Assembly (NCBI GenBank): GCA_050010035.1
Contig: JBEKLU010000017.1
Span: 36,107 to 100,106 of the forward strand
DNA length: 64,000 bases
From: Roseiarcus sp050010035
GTDB taxonomy: Bacteria; Pseudomonadota; Alphaproteobacteria; Rhizobiales; Beijerinckiaceae
Reading direction: 5' to 3'
Under the pieces are notes generated by a model that saw only the letters and a list, made by a program, of their open reading frames with translations, did not search any database and was not told where the DNA came from. Made by a program: the position numbers and the translations under genes. This document shows positions 6,954 through 16,338 of this stretch, piece after piece (position 1 is the stretch's first letter; every line of letters starts with the position of its first letter).

Positions 6954-9047
6954 TCAGCCCTTGCAGGCGTTGCGCTTGAGCTCGACGCGGCGGTTGCGGA
7001 AGCGGTGGTCGTCGGTGTCGTTCGGGAAAAGCGGGACGGTGTCGGCGTAGCCGGCGGTCGTCATGCGGCTCGTGGCGACGCCGTGGGCGACGAGCCACGC
7101 CTTCACCGCCTCGGCGCGCTTGGCCGACAGCTTCATATTGTAGGGGCGTTTGCCGACGTTGTCGGTGTGGCCGCCGATCTCGCCGGAATAGTCGGGGTTG
7201 TTGACGAAGAGGGCGAGCACCTGCTTCAGCGTCGGCTCCGAATCCGGGCGGATCGTCGCCTTGTCGAAGTCGAAGTTGATGCCGTAGACCTCGAGCGTGC
7301 AGGCCGCGGCCGGCGGCCCGCCCTCGTCGACGGTCGCCAGGTCGTAGGAGAGGACCTGGACGTCGGTGTTTTGCGCCAGGTTGTAGATGTAGCGCGTCTC
7401 GCCGCGCGGCGTGGCGCGGGTGAGGATGGCTTGGCTGCTGTCGTCGGGCTTGGAGATCAACTTGGCGCCGATGGCCTCGAGGGCGGTGACGAAATTCTGG
7501 CGCACCAGTTCGTGCGACGGAGCGTGGTGGTCGTCGACCACGTAGTGAACCAAGCCGATCCGGCCGGTGACCTCCTTGTCGCCGTCGGGCAGATGCAGGG
7601 TGAACCTGCCGAAGTCGTCGACGCTGCAGCTTTCGCGGTGGACGTAGGCGAACGACTTGACCAGCCAATCGGGGTCCTGGCAGTCGCCGGGCTTGACCGG
7701 CGCGGGCTGGTCGACCGCCTTTGCCGCCACGTCCTGCGGCGCCGGGCCGGGCTGGATGATGGAGACGCTATAGTCGGCGTTGCCTTTCCCAAGGGAATAC
7801 CAGACCGGACCGCGCGCGGTCTGACGGGAGACGACGGCGCTGGAGTAGGCGGTCGCGTCGCTTTCCAGCTTGGCGCCGATCTTTTGCATGCCGTCGACGA
7901 AGTTGCGCCACACCTCGAAGTCGGCCGGAATCCGCTGGCCCTCGGGCAGGGAATACATGATCGTGTAGATCGCGCCATCGACGTTGGCGTCGCCGGAATG
8001 GGCGAACGGCTGATAGGTGCAGACGCCGCTGTTATGGTAGCCGGGGAAGCCCTTGACCAGCCACGCCGGATCGGGGCAGCCGGCGCCGGGGTCGGCGAGC
8101 GGCTCGTCGACCGCCTTGAATTCCATTTGCTGGTTGAGCGGAACGACCTGGATGGTGGTCAGCACATAGTCGCGGTTGCCCTTGTCCAAGTAGTACCAGA
8201 ATTCGCCGCTCGCCGTCTTAGCGATGAACCAGCGGTGACCGTTGCCGTCCGCGCCGACGGCGGCGACCCCGACCTTGGCGAAGGCGGCGCGGAAGTTCTC
8301 GTAGAACTCCAGGTCGGACGGCAGCCGGATGCCCTCGGGGAGGGTGTGGCGGGTCGTGTAAACGCGACCGACGATATTCGTGTCGGCGGGAGAGGCGTAC
8401 ACCGCGTCATAGGCCCGATAGTCGCAGCCGTCTGGAATATAACCGGGGAAACCCTTGACCACCCAGCTCTGCTCCGGGCAGGCCGAACCGGGGTCCTTCA
8501 AGGGCGTGGCGTCGGCCCTGACTTCCACTTTCTGGGGAACCGGAACGACCTCGATGGCAGTCAGATCGAACTCGCCGCCGCGGTCGTCGAGCCGATACCA
8601 GAACTCGCCGGCGGCGGTCTGGCGGACGAAGACGCGCGAGGCGTCCGTCATCCCGGGATCGAAGACGAACTTCGCCCCGATCTTTTTCATCCCCTGGACG
8701 ACGTTCTGCTTCAGCTCGTCTTCCGCCGGCGCCGGGACGCCCTCTTCGAGCCGATAGGTCGTTCTGTAGACGCGGCCGACGAGGTCCCTGTTGGCGTGGT
8801 CGGAGTGGACCGAGTCGTAGTCGTGGTAGTCGCACTCGGCGAGCTTGAAGCCGGGGAACTGCGTGACCACCCACGCCTGCTCCGGGCAGGCCGCGCCGGG
8901 GTCAAAGAGCGGCGCGTCGACCGCCTTGAAGACCATCCGCTGTACGACCGGCGCCGGCGCGTCGTCGGCGCGCGCGACCGTCGCGACCGTCGCCCCCGCC
9001 GCCAGCGCAACCGCCAACGCGGCGCAAAACGCCGTGAATGTCCGCAT
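6954..9047 (-). CDS. OmpA-family protein with four internal repeats
   Basis: A 697-residue exported protein. Residues 1-27 are a signal peptide ending ATVARA. Four tandem copies of a roughly 135-residue unit follow (about 36-171, 172-305, 306-437 and 438-575). Each starts with a KAVDxPLxDPG-like strand, then CPxxxWVVKxFPGY, a second cysteine, a GRVYTTxYxLPEG strand, an xNFxxAxxKxGA helix and a GEFWYxLDxG hairpin. Two conserved cysteines per unit suggest a disulfide. Residues 583-695 form an OmpA C-terminal peptidoglycan-binding domain (NFDFDKATIRPDS, GHTDNVG, RMTTAGYAD, NRRVEL). It is probably periplasmic and anchored to the cell wall. The repeat unit is not one I can name. It stands alone between a pseudogene and a toxin-antitoxin pair. 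Confidence 0.85.
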   Translation of the reverse strand: MRTFTAFCAALAVALAAGATVATVARADDAPAPVVQRMVFKAVDAPLFDPGAACPEQAWVVTQFPGFKLAECDYHDYDSVHSDHANRDLVGRVYRTTYRLEEGVPAPAEDELKQNVVQGMKKIGAKFVFDPGMTDASRVFVRQTAAGEFWYRLDDRGGEFDLTAIEVVPVPQKVEVRADATPLKDPGSACPEQSWVVKGFPGYIPDGCDYRAYDAVYASPADTNIVGRVYTTRHTLPEGIRLPSDLEFYENFRAAFAKVGVAAVGADGNGHRWFIAKTASGEFWYYLDKGNRDYVLTTIQVVPLNQQMEFKAVDEPLADPGAGCPDPAWLVKGFPGYHNSGVCTYQPFAHSGDANVDGAIYTIMYSLPEGQRIPADFEVWRNFVDGMQKIGAKLESDATAYSSAVVSRQTARGPVWYSLGKGNADYSVSIIQPGPAPQDVAAKAVDQPAPVKPGDCQDPDWLVKSFAYVHRESCSVDDFGRFTLHLPDGDKEVTGRIGLVHYVVDDHHAPSHELVRQNFVTALEAIGAKLISKPDDSSQAILTRATPRGETRYIYNLAQNTDVQVLSYDLATVDEGGPPAAACTLEVYGINFDFDKATIRPDSEPTLKQVLALFVNNPDYSGEIGGHTDNVGKRPYNMKLSAKRAEAVKAWLVAHGVATSRMTTAGYADTVPLFPNDTDDHRFRNRRVELKRNACKG

Positions 9048-9206
9048 GTCGTGCTCCCCCCGGAGACGTCCCGCCTGTCGTCGACGATCGTCCGCCGAGC
9101 GTCGCTGGACGGCGGGTTAAGCACCGGCGCTTTGTGAGTCAAGGTCGTGTCCTGGCGAACGATGGGAGCGACGGTCCGCTGGACTGAGGCCGAAGCATGC
9201 GGCAGT

Positions 9207-9404
9207 TCAGAACGCCTTCGGCAACCCGGCCTGCCGCAGGATCGCATTGGCGGTGTGGCGGCTCGGGATGCCGATCGGCACGGCAAAATTTCGCTGCGTG
9301 ATCGGGCTGCGCCAGATTTCATGGCTGCCCTTGCCTTGCCGCACGATGGCGCAGCCTGGCGCGTGCAACGGCTCGCGCAGCGGACGATCGAACTGCGGCG
9401 CCAT
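9207..9404 (-). CDS. hicA: HicA-family toxin
   Basis: A 65-residue basic protein of the HicA/YcfA fold (dsRBD-like mRNA interferase). The catalytic histidine motif is GKGSHEIW (His28), followed by the family ending IPSRHTANAILRQAGL. The start lies one base past the stop of the upstream DUF1902 antitoxin gene, the arrangement expected for a cotranscribed toxin-antitoxin pair. HicA toxins cleave mRNA when their antitoxin is lost. The usual partner is HicB; here it is a DUF1902 protein, a known alternative. Confidence 0.8.
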   Translation of the reverse strand: MAPQFDRPLREPLHAPGCAIVRQGKGSHEIWRSPITQRNFAVPIGIPSRHTANAILRQAGLPKAF

Positions 9405-9405
9405 T

Positions 9406-9657
9406 TCAGGCCGCCGTAGGCTCGACTTCGCGCAAAGCGGTGATTTGCAGGTACAGCGATGCGGGATCGGCGCCCGGATGGTTATCCGGCAAGAGATCGA
9501 GCGCCATGGCGGAAATTTTCGCCAGCAATTCGTCGAGCGTCGGCGCGTCGGCGGCTGCCGGGATGTCGTCGCAATGCCCGCTCCAGACCGACGCCTCCTC
9601 ATCCCAGGCGGCGGAAATCGTGAAGATGACAGGCTTGGACACGACACGCTCGGACAT
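9406..9657 (-). CDS. DUF1902 antitoxin of HicA
   Basis: An 83-residue acidic protein with the DUF1902 / HicB-like partial RNase-H fold: FTISAAWDEEASVWSGHCDDIP, followed by the helix TLDELLAKISAMALDLL. It lacks an added DNA-binding domain, so repression of its own promoter is uncertain. The start at 9657 was chosen over an ATG four codons upstream because GGAAG lies 6 bases before it. It is cotranscribed with the HicA toxin and presumably binds it. Confidence 0.8.
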   Translation of the reverse strand: MSERVVSKPVIFTISAAWDEEASVWSGHCDDIPAAADAPTLDELLAKISAMALDLLPDNHPGADPASLYLQITALREVEPTAA

Positions 9658-9795
9658 GGAGGCTTCCATACTCGCGGCGCTGTTTCGCGGCCGGCGCCAA
9701 GCGCCTTCTTAGCACACTTCCGGCGCCCGACGGAGGCGGCATGAACGAGGCGACGACGATCGTTGGTCCCAGTCGGCGCCGTCGCGGTTCGCGGG

Positions 9796-10751
<956 letters not shown>

Positions 10752-10755
<4 letters not shown>

Positions 10756-11726
10756 GTCAGCCGCCCCTCGGCGTCGATGCGCAAGCAGCGCACGCGATGA
10801 GCGGCCTCGAACTCGATCGTCGGCAGCGGCGTGACGCGGCAGGCCTCGAGGGTCAGCGGGCATCGCCCGGCGAACGGACAGCCGACGGGCGCCCCGGCCG
10901 AAGACGGCGCGGCGCCGGCGATGGCGCGCAGCCGCTCGCCGCGCGGCGCGCCGGGACGCGGCCGCGCTTCGAGCAGGGCGCGCGTGTAAGGGTGGCGCGC
11001 GCGCCGCAGCACCGCGTCGACCGGGCCGCTCTCCATGATGGTTCCGCCGTACATCACCAGGACGCGCCGGCAATGGCGCGCGATCACCGCGAGATCGTGG
11101 CTGACGAGCAGCATCGCCATGTTCGAGCGCTCGCTGAGGCTCGCCAGCAGATCGAGAATTTTCGCCTGCACCGTGACGTCGAGCGCCGTCGTCGGTTCGT
11201 CCGCGATGATCAGCTTAGGCGCGCAGCTCAGCGCCATCGCGATCATCGCGCGCTGGCGCTCGCCGCCCGAGAGGGCGAAGGGATAGGCGCGGGCGATGCG
11301 CTCGGGGTCGCGCAGGCGGACCCGGTCGAGCAGCCGGACCGCCTCGGCCCAGGCGGCGGCCTTCGTCATGCCCCGATGCAGGATGAGCGGTTCGGCGACC
11401 TGCGCGCCGATGCGGTGCAGCGGGTTCAGCGCGCTCATCGGCTCCTGGAAGATCATCGCCAGCCGATCGCCGCGCAGCTTGCGCATCTCGGTCTCGTCGA
11501 GCCGCGTCAGATCTTGCCCCTCGAAGCGAATGGCGCCGGAGACAACCGCGCCCTCGGGCAGGAGCCCCATCAGCGCCAACGCCGTCATGGTCTTGCCCGA
11601 GCCCGATTCGCCGACGACGCCGAGGCTTTCGCCGGCTTCGAGCGAAAAGGCGACGTCGTGCACGACGCGCCGCGCCGCAGCGCGCGAGGGCAGATCGATG
11701 GCGAGGTCGGATATTTCGAGCAGCAT
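10752..11726 (-). CDS. Peptide-type ABC transporter ATP-binding protein (DppD/OppD-like)
   Basis: A 324-residue ATPase paired with the DppF-like subunit. Walker A is GESGSGKTM, the signature LSGGERQR, and Walker B LIIADEPTTALDVT. The C-terminal extension includes CPFAGRCPLTLEAC, the DppD-type cysteine cluster. It overlaps the DppF-like gene by 4 bases and lies 1 base after the permease gene, so the subunits are translated together. Nothing is missing from the expected domain set. Confidence 0.88.
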
Positions 11727-11727
11727 G

Positions 11728-12570
11728 TCAGCGCCGCGCCCTGAGGCGCGGGTCGAGCGCGTCGCGCAGGCCGTCGCCGAGGAGGTTGAGGCCGAGCACG
11801 CTGAGCGCGACGGCGACGCCGGGAAAGACCGCCAGCCGCGGCGCGACGTACATCCAGTTCTGTGCGTCGGCGAGCATCCGTCCCCACGAGGCCTGCGGCG
11901 GCTGCGCGCCGAGGCCGAGATAGGACAGCGCGGCTTCCGCCAGAATGGCGACCGCGAATTGGATCGTCGCCTGCACGATCAGCGCCGGCGCGACGTTCGG
12001 CAGCACGTGGTCGAGGGCGATGGCGAGGGGCCCGCGCCCCGCCGCGCGCGCCGCCAGGACGAATTCGCGCGCCAGCACGCCGTTGGCGGTGGCGCGCGTC
12101 AGCTTGGCGAAGATCGGCACGTTGTAGACGCCGATCGCGACGATCGCATTGACGACCCCGGCGCCGTAGGTCGCGGTCAGCATGATCGCAGACAGGAGGG
12201 CGGGGAACGCGAAGGTGAAGTCGCAAAACTTCATGATCGCGTCCTCGACGATCCCCTTGGCCGCCGCGGCGACGAGGCCGAGCGCGACGCCGAAGACGAG
12301 GCCGATGCCGACCGCGATGAGGCCGACCAGGATCGACACCTGCGCGCCCGCGAGGATTTGCGAAGCGACGTCGTGGCCGAGCGAGTCGGTGCCCAGCCAA
12401 TGCGCCCACGAGGGTTCGAGCAGCCGGTGCGGCACGTCGATCGCGGCGGCCGGGTAGGGCGTCCAGACCAGCGACAGCGCGGCCGCGCCGACGAGCAGCG
12501 CCACCAGCGCGGCGCCGAACCGCAGGCTGGGGCCGGCGCGCCCGCGCGCTTTGACGACGCTCGCGCTCAT
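11728..12570 (-). CDS. ABC transporter permease (DppC-like)
   Basis: A 280-residue inner-membrane permease. The N-terminal segment includes one membrane helix and the DppC hallmark WLGTDSLGHDVASQILAGAQVS. The BPD_transp_1 domain of several helices follows, with its EAA loop near REFVLAARAAGRGPLAIALDHVLPN. Translation starts at the ATG overlapping the dppB-like stop by 4 bases; upstream open frame is antisense noise. It forms the channel with the DppB-like protein. Confidence 0.87.
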   Translation of the reverse strand: MSASVVKARGRAGPSLRFGAALVALLVGAAALSLVWTPYPAAAIDVPHRLLEPSWAHWLGTDSLGHDVASQILAGAQVSILVGLIAVGIGLVFGVALGLVAAAAKGIVEDAIMKFCDFTFAFPALLSAIMLTATYGAGVVNAIVAIGVYNVPIFAKLTRATANGVLAREFVLAARAAGRGPLAIALDHVLPNVAPALIVQATIQFAVAILAEAALSYLGLGAQPPQASWGRMLADAQNWMYVAPRLAVFPGVAVALSVLGLNLLGDGLRDALDPRLRARR

Positions 12571-13517
12571 GGCGCGTGGGCTCTGAGCCGCGGATCGATC
12601 GCCGCGCAGGCGAGATCGACGACGAAGTTGAGGCCGATGACGAACGCCGCCAGCAGCATCACGCAGTCCTCGACGACCAGCGCGTCGCGGTTGGCGATCG
12701 ATTGCACGATCAGGCGGCCGAGGCCCGGCAGCACGAAGACGTTCTCGACGACGATGGCGCCGGCGATGAGGTTGGCGAACTGCAGCCCCATGATCGTCAG
12801 GATCGGCGTCATCGCGTTGGGCAGGGCGTGGCGCCACAGCGTCGCGCGGCGCGACAGGCCCTTGGCGCGCGCGGTGCGGATGAAGTCCTCGTTGAGCGCC
12901 TCGAGCAACGCGGAGCGCGTCACTCTCGTCAGGATCGCCGCCTGCACCAGGCCGAGCGAGATCGCCGGCAGGATCAGCGCGCCGAGCGCGCGCAAGGGAC
13001 CCTCGTCCCAGCCGGGAAAGCCGCCCGCCGGCGCGAGGCGCCAATGCACGGCGAAGATGAGCACGAGTAGGATGCCGAACCAGAAATTGGGGACGGCGAG
13101 GCCGACCTGGCTCGCCGCCATCACCGCGGCGTCGCCGGCGCGGCCGCGCCGCTCGGCCGAATAGACGCCGGCGACGAGCGCCACCGCGCCGGCGATCGCC
13201 ATCGAGAGAAAGGCGAGCGGCGCGCTGACCGCCAGCCGCTGCGCGATGATCGGGCCGATCGGCGAATCGTAGGCGTAGGAAAGCCCGAAATCGCCGCGCA
13301 AGGCGCCGGAGATCCAGGACCAGTAGCGCACCGCCATCGGCTGATCGAGCCCGAGCTTGTGCGCGAGCGCCGCCACCGCCTCCGGCGTCGCGCTCGCGCC
13401 CAGCATCGTCTCCGCCGCGTTGCCGGGCAGGATTTCCAGCACGCCGAAGACGGCGAGCGAAGCGAAGATCAAGGTCGCCGCCAGGACGAGCAGTCGCTGA
13501 AACGCGTAGGCGAACAT
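12567..13517 (-). CDS. ABC transporter permease (DppB-like)
   Basis: A 316-residue permease, first gene of the transporter operon. It has the DppB N-terminus (FQRLLVLAATLIFASLAVF), the periplasmic segment with LGLDQPMAVRYWSWISGALRGDFGLSY, and the EAA-loop segment EDFIRTARAKGLSRRATLWRHALPNA. The ATG at 13517 has GGAA about 7 bases upstream and is preferred over a TTG 17 codons earlier. btaB ends only 89 bases upstream on the same strand without a visible terminator, so read-through from the phn-bta block is possible. Confidence 0.87.
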   Translation of the reverse strand: MFAYAFQRLLVLAATLIFASLAVFGVLEILPGNAAETMLGASATPEAVAALAHKLGLDQPMAVRYWSWISGALRGDFGLSYAYDSPIGPIIAQRLAVSAPLAFLSMAIAGAVALVAGVYSAERRGRAGDAAVMAASQVGLAVPNFWFGILLVLIFAVHWRLAPAGGFPGWDEGPLRALGALILPAISLGLVQAAILTRVTRSALLEALNEDFIRTARAKGLSRRATLWRHALPNAMTPILTIMGLQFANLIAGAIVVENVFVLPGLGRLIVQSIANRDALVVEDCVMLLAAFVIGLNFVVDLACAAIDPRLRAHAP

Positions 13518-13606
13518 GAACGATTCCGGCGCGTCGCGCGCGCCCGTCGCGCCCGACTGGCGCGACAATAGGTTGTCGGCGTTCGCTTTTCCAGCCGTCC
13601 CGCGAT

Positions 13607-14257
13607 TTACGCCGCAGGCTTCTCGACCACGGCGCGGATCGCGTAGCCGCGTAGATGGTCGCGCGCCTCGCAGCGAACGCCGCGCGAGGCGGCGAGCGCC
13701 GCCAGTTCGGCGCGTAGCGCAGCGCGAGGCGTCACGTCGAAGGCGGTGAGCCAGCGATTGAGCCCGGCGCGGAACGGGCCGGGCAGGCCGCCCTGTTCGC
13801 CGAAATCGACGATGTGCAGCGCGCCGCCGGGCGCCAGCGCGTCGACCGCGCGGGCCAGCGCCTCGCGCCAGGGCGGGATCATCGACAGGGCGTAGGAGAT
13901 CATCACCCGTTCGAAATCGGCCTGCCCGAACAGGTGCGCCGCGTCGAAGTCGGCGGCGTCGCCCTGGGCGAGGCGAACGCGCGACTCCAATCCGGCGCGC
14001 TCGATCGCGGCGCGCGCGCTCGCCAGCATCTCGCTGGAGACGTCGAGGCCGTAGACGCGCGCTTGGGGGTAGCGGCGCGCGATCTTGACGAGATTGCGCC
14101 CGGTGCCGCAGCCGATCTCCAGAACATGCGCGCCCGCCCGCGCGTCGAGCGAGGCGATGGTCTCGTCGCGGCCGAGCAGATAGAACTTGCGCGTGGCGTC
14201 GTAGATGTAGCGCTGGCGCCGATACATGCGGTCCATCAGGACGGCGGCTTCGCTCAT
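13607..14257 (-). CDS. btaB: BtaB, diacylglyceryl-homoserine N-methyltransferase
   Basis: A 216-residue class I SAM-dependent methyltransferase. BtaB adds three methyl groups to diacylglyceryl-homoserine, giving the betaine lipid DGTS, which replaces phospholipid under phosphate limitation. The N-terminus MDRMYRRQRYIYDATRKFYLLGRD is characteristic of BtaB, and motif I is VLEIGCGTGRNL. It overlaps btaA by 4 bases. The pair stands at the end of a C-P lyase block, which fits one phosphorus-starvation programme. Confidence 0.92.
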   Translation of the reverse strand: MSEAAVLMDRMYRRQRYIYDATRKFYLLGRDETIASLDARAGAHVLEIGCGTGRNLVKIARRYPQARVYGLDVSSEMLASARAAIERAGLESRVRLAQGDAADFDAAHLFGQADFERVMISYALSMIPPWREALARAVDALAPGGALHIVDFGEQGGLPGPFRAGLNRWLTAFDVTPRAALRAELAALAASRGVRCEARDHLRGYAIRAVVEKPAA

Positions 14258-15507
14258 GCGCTTTGCCCGGCCAGCTTATAGAGATGGAAGGCGCCGTAGA
14301 TCGAGGACCGGTCGCGCCGCCCCAGTTCGCGGCTGCGCTCGGCCTGATATTCCCAGGCGTCGAGGACGTCGTCGGGAACGCGGCCGGGCAACAGCCGCTC
14401 GTCGGCGGCGGTGCGGAAGATCACGCGGGCGCCGGGCCGCGCCGTGCGGGTGATTTGCGTCCACAGCGCCGTGAGGTCGGCGTCGTTCATCCAGTCTTGC
14501 GCGTCGAGCAGGACGTAGCAGTCGAAGCTCGTGGCCGGGCTGTCGGCGAGCGTCTCGGTGAACGAGCGCTGGGCGAAGCTCAGCCGTTCGCTGCGCGCGC
14601 GCAGCGCCTCGAAATTGTCGCGCTGCAAGTAGGGCGGCAGCGCGGCGTTCGGCCCCCGCGCGTAGCGCCGCCCGAACGCCTGCCAGGCGAAGTAGTTCGA
14701 ATGGATGTCGAAGTCGCAGGCGAGGCGCTCCAGCCTTTGGCGCAGCACCGCGCCGATGCCGTCGGGCGAATCGTTCGATAGCGCGCGATATTGCGCCGGC
14801 GGGATGCCGAGCCCGTAGAGCGAGGCGGGCTGGCGCATCAGCCAGCGCACCGCCGGCTTGTCGAAGATCGGCGCGAGATGCCGATCGAACAAGACGCGTT
14901 GATGCGCCAGGGAATCGGCTTTCAACATGACGCTCGGATCGAGGCCGTGCAGGCGCGCCAGCGCGTGCCCCGCGCCCATGAAGCGTCCGAGCAACCCATG
15001 ACGATAGAAATTGCGCGTGAACAGCGAGATGCGCCGGCGCCCGCCGATCCCGCGCGCGTCCCAATAGGCGCGGGTGACGGGATCGACGCGATGGCGAAGA
15101 AGGGCGTCGTAGGCTTGCACGTTGGCGCGCGAATCGGCGCTGCCGAAGAACCGCAGGAACGCTTCGTGATTGGGCAGATGCCGCAACGCGGCCAATTTGA
15201 GACGGCCGAGGGCGACATGCGCGCCGTTGAGGTCGACGGCGACGATCTCGGCGGGGTCGGCAGTCAGATAGGACAGCGCGTTGCATCCGCCCGAGGCAAT
15301 GGTGATGACGCGATCCCGCGGACCGATTTCGAGCGCTTCGAGATCGACGACCGGGTCTTCCCAGATTTGCGGATAGACCAGGCCGCGAAACGCGGCGGTG
15401 AAGAGACGTTCCAGGACGCCGGCGCGGGACAGCGGCCTGCTGCGATGGACCGCGCTCCGCAGCCCCTCTTCCGTGGCGCGCCGCGCGGCGCGAACTGACT
15501 GCTGCAC
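14254..15507 (-). CDS. btaA: BtaA, SAM:diacylglycerol 3-amino-3-carboxypropyltransferase
   Basis: A 417-residue protein matching BtaA over its whole length. It transfers the 3-amino-3-carboxypropyl group of SAM to diacylglycerol, the first step of betaine-lipid synthesis at the inner membrane. Segments include LVYPQIWEDPVVDLEAL, ITIASGGCNALSYL, IVAVDLNGAHVALGRLKLAA, ADSLAHQRVLFDRHLAPIFDKP and, near the end, DAQDWMND. The start is GTG with GGGAGGAAG upstream. A Pho-box-like direct repeat lies 53-70 bases before the start. BtaB follows with a 4-base overlap. Confidence 0.93.
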   Translation of the reverse strand: MQQSVRAARRATEEGLRSAVHRSRPLSRAGVLERLFTAAFRGLVYPQIWEDPVVDLEALEIGPRDRVITIASGGCNALSYLTADPAEIVAVDLNGAHVALGRLKLAALRHLPNHEAFLRFFGSADSRANVQAYDALLRHRVDPVTRAYWDARGIGGRRRISLFTRNFYRHGLLGRFMGAGHALARLHGLDPSVMLKADSLAHQRVLFDRHLAPIFDKPAVRWLMRQPASLYGLGIPPAQYRALSNDSPDGIGAVLRQRLERLACDFDIHSNYFAWQAFGRRYARGPNAALPPYLQRDNFEALRARSERLSFAQRSFTETLADSPATSFDCYVLLDAQDWMNDADLTALWTQITRTARPGARVIFRTAADERLLPGRVPDDVLDAWEYQAERSRELGRRDRSSIYGAFHLYKLAGQSA

Positions 15508-15559
15508 GCTTCCTCCCGAATCGCGATTGACATCCGTCCGCTGCCGTTAGTGGAGCCGC

Positions 15560-15577
15560 GTGACGAGCGCGTGACGG
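15560..15577 (-). promoter_or_regulatory. Pho-box-like direct repeat upstream of btaA
   Basis: On the minus strand CCGTCAC-GCGC-TCGTCAC: two 7-base repeats with 11-base periodicity, as in the alphaproteobacterial Pho box (CTGTCAT-N4-CTGTCAT). Both halves keep the GTCA core; each matches about 4-5 of 7 bases. It lies 53 bases before the btaA start. PhoB control of bta genes is known in rhizobia; here it is predicted. Confidence 0.5.
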
Positions 15578-15600
15578 CGGGAGGCGAGGATGCGCGCCGG

Positions 15601-16338
15601 TCAGCTCGTTTGCGAACCGCTCAAGGGAAAGCGGCGCAGGATTGCGAAATCGCCGTCGGCGCCGTCCTGCGCGAACAGGACGAGAGCGTCGACCGTCAGC
15701 AGCGGACTCGCGACGCGGCGCGCGAACTCCCGCGCCAGCGCTGCGGCGATCGCTTCGGCGTCGTCGAGCGCATTGGTCAGGGTGAGATGCGGTCTGAATT
15801 CGTCGAGCGCGAATGGATATCCCCAGGTCTCGAACGTTTCCCGTTGGCGCCGGCTGAGGCGCTGGGGATCGCGGCGCAAGCGCTCGGCGTCGTCGAGCGG
15901 GGCGCGAAAGGCGTCGAGCGCGCGCACGACGACGTTTTCGAGGCGGGCGAGTTCGGGCGAAGGCGCGATCGGGGTCAGCGCGACGAAGGCGCGCCCCTTG
16001 CCGGCGGCGATCCTCGAGACGCCGAGCGGCCCCGCCTCGAACGGCGGACGCGCGCCGGCGAGCGCCGCGACCGCCCGCAAGAGCTCGTCGACGCTCGCGC
16101 CGTCCTTCAGCCGGAACGGCGCCTTGAGGGTCGCGTGGAATCCGTAGCGGCGCGGCTCCGCGGTGCGTTCGCGCCAGCCTTCGGCGTCGAGCCCGTCGAT
16201 GGCGAAACTCGAGCTCTCATCGCCGGTGAGCGCGTCGCGCCCCAAGACATCGCAGCCGAAGCGCCAGAGCGCGCTCGTCGGCGGCGGGGCGAGATAAATG
16301 GCGTAGCGGGCGGGCGAGGTCAAGGACGCGCGCTCCAT
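15601..16338 (-). CDS. DUF1045 phosphonate-operon 2H phosphoesterase
   Basis: A 245-residue protein of the DUF1045 / phosphonate operon family, which belongs to the 2H phosphoesterase superfamily. Two H-x-T motifs are visible, HATLKAPF and HLTLTN. PhnP, which opens ribose 1,2-cyclic phosphate after C-P bond cleavage, is not encoded in this block. A cyclic phosphodiesterase role here would fill that gap between PhnJ and PhnN. This is inference from motif and context. The start at 16338 was chosen from MERASLTSPARYAIYLAPP; the gene overlaps phnN by 19 bases. Confidence 0.8.
   Translation of the reverse strand: MERASLTSPARYAIYLAPPPTSALWRFGCDVLGRDALTGDESSSFAIDGLDAEGWRERTAEPRRYGFHATLKAPFRLKDGASVDELLRAVAALAGARPPFEAGPLGVSRIAAGKGRAFVALTPIAPSPELARLENVVVRALDAFRAPLDDAERLRRDPQRLSRRQRETFETWGYPFALDEFRPHLTLTNALDDAEAIAAALAREFARRVASPLLTVDALVLFAQDGADGDFAILRRFPLSGSQTS

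Noticed and set aside
6711..9137. An 808-codon open frame on the plus strand, antisense to the OmpA repeat gene
   Set aside because: Its translation is low-complexity with no domain; the minus strand has a signal peptide, repeats and an OmpA domain. Long antisense frames are usual at this GC content.
11296..13164. A 622-codon plus-strand frame across the dpp-type permease genes
   Set aside because: Antisense to three well supported overlapping genes; not protein-like.
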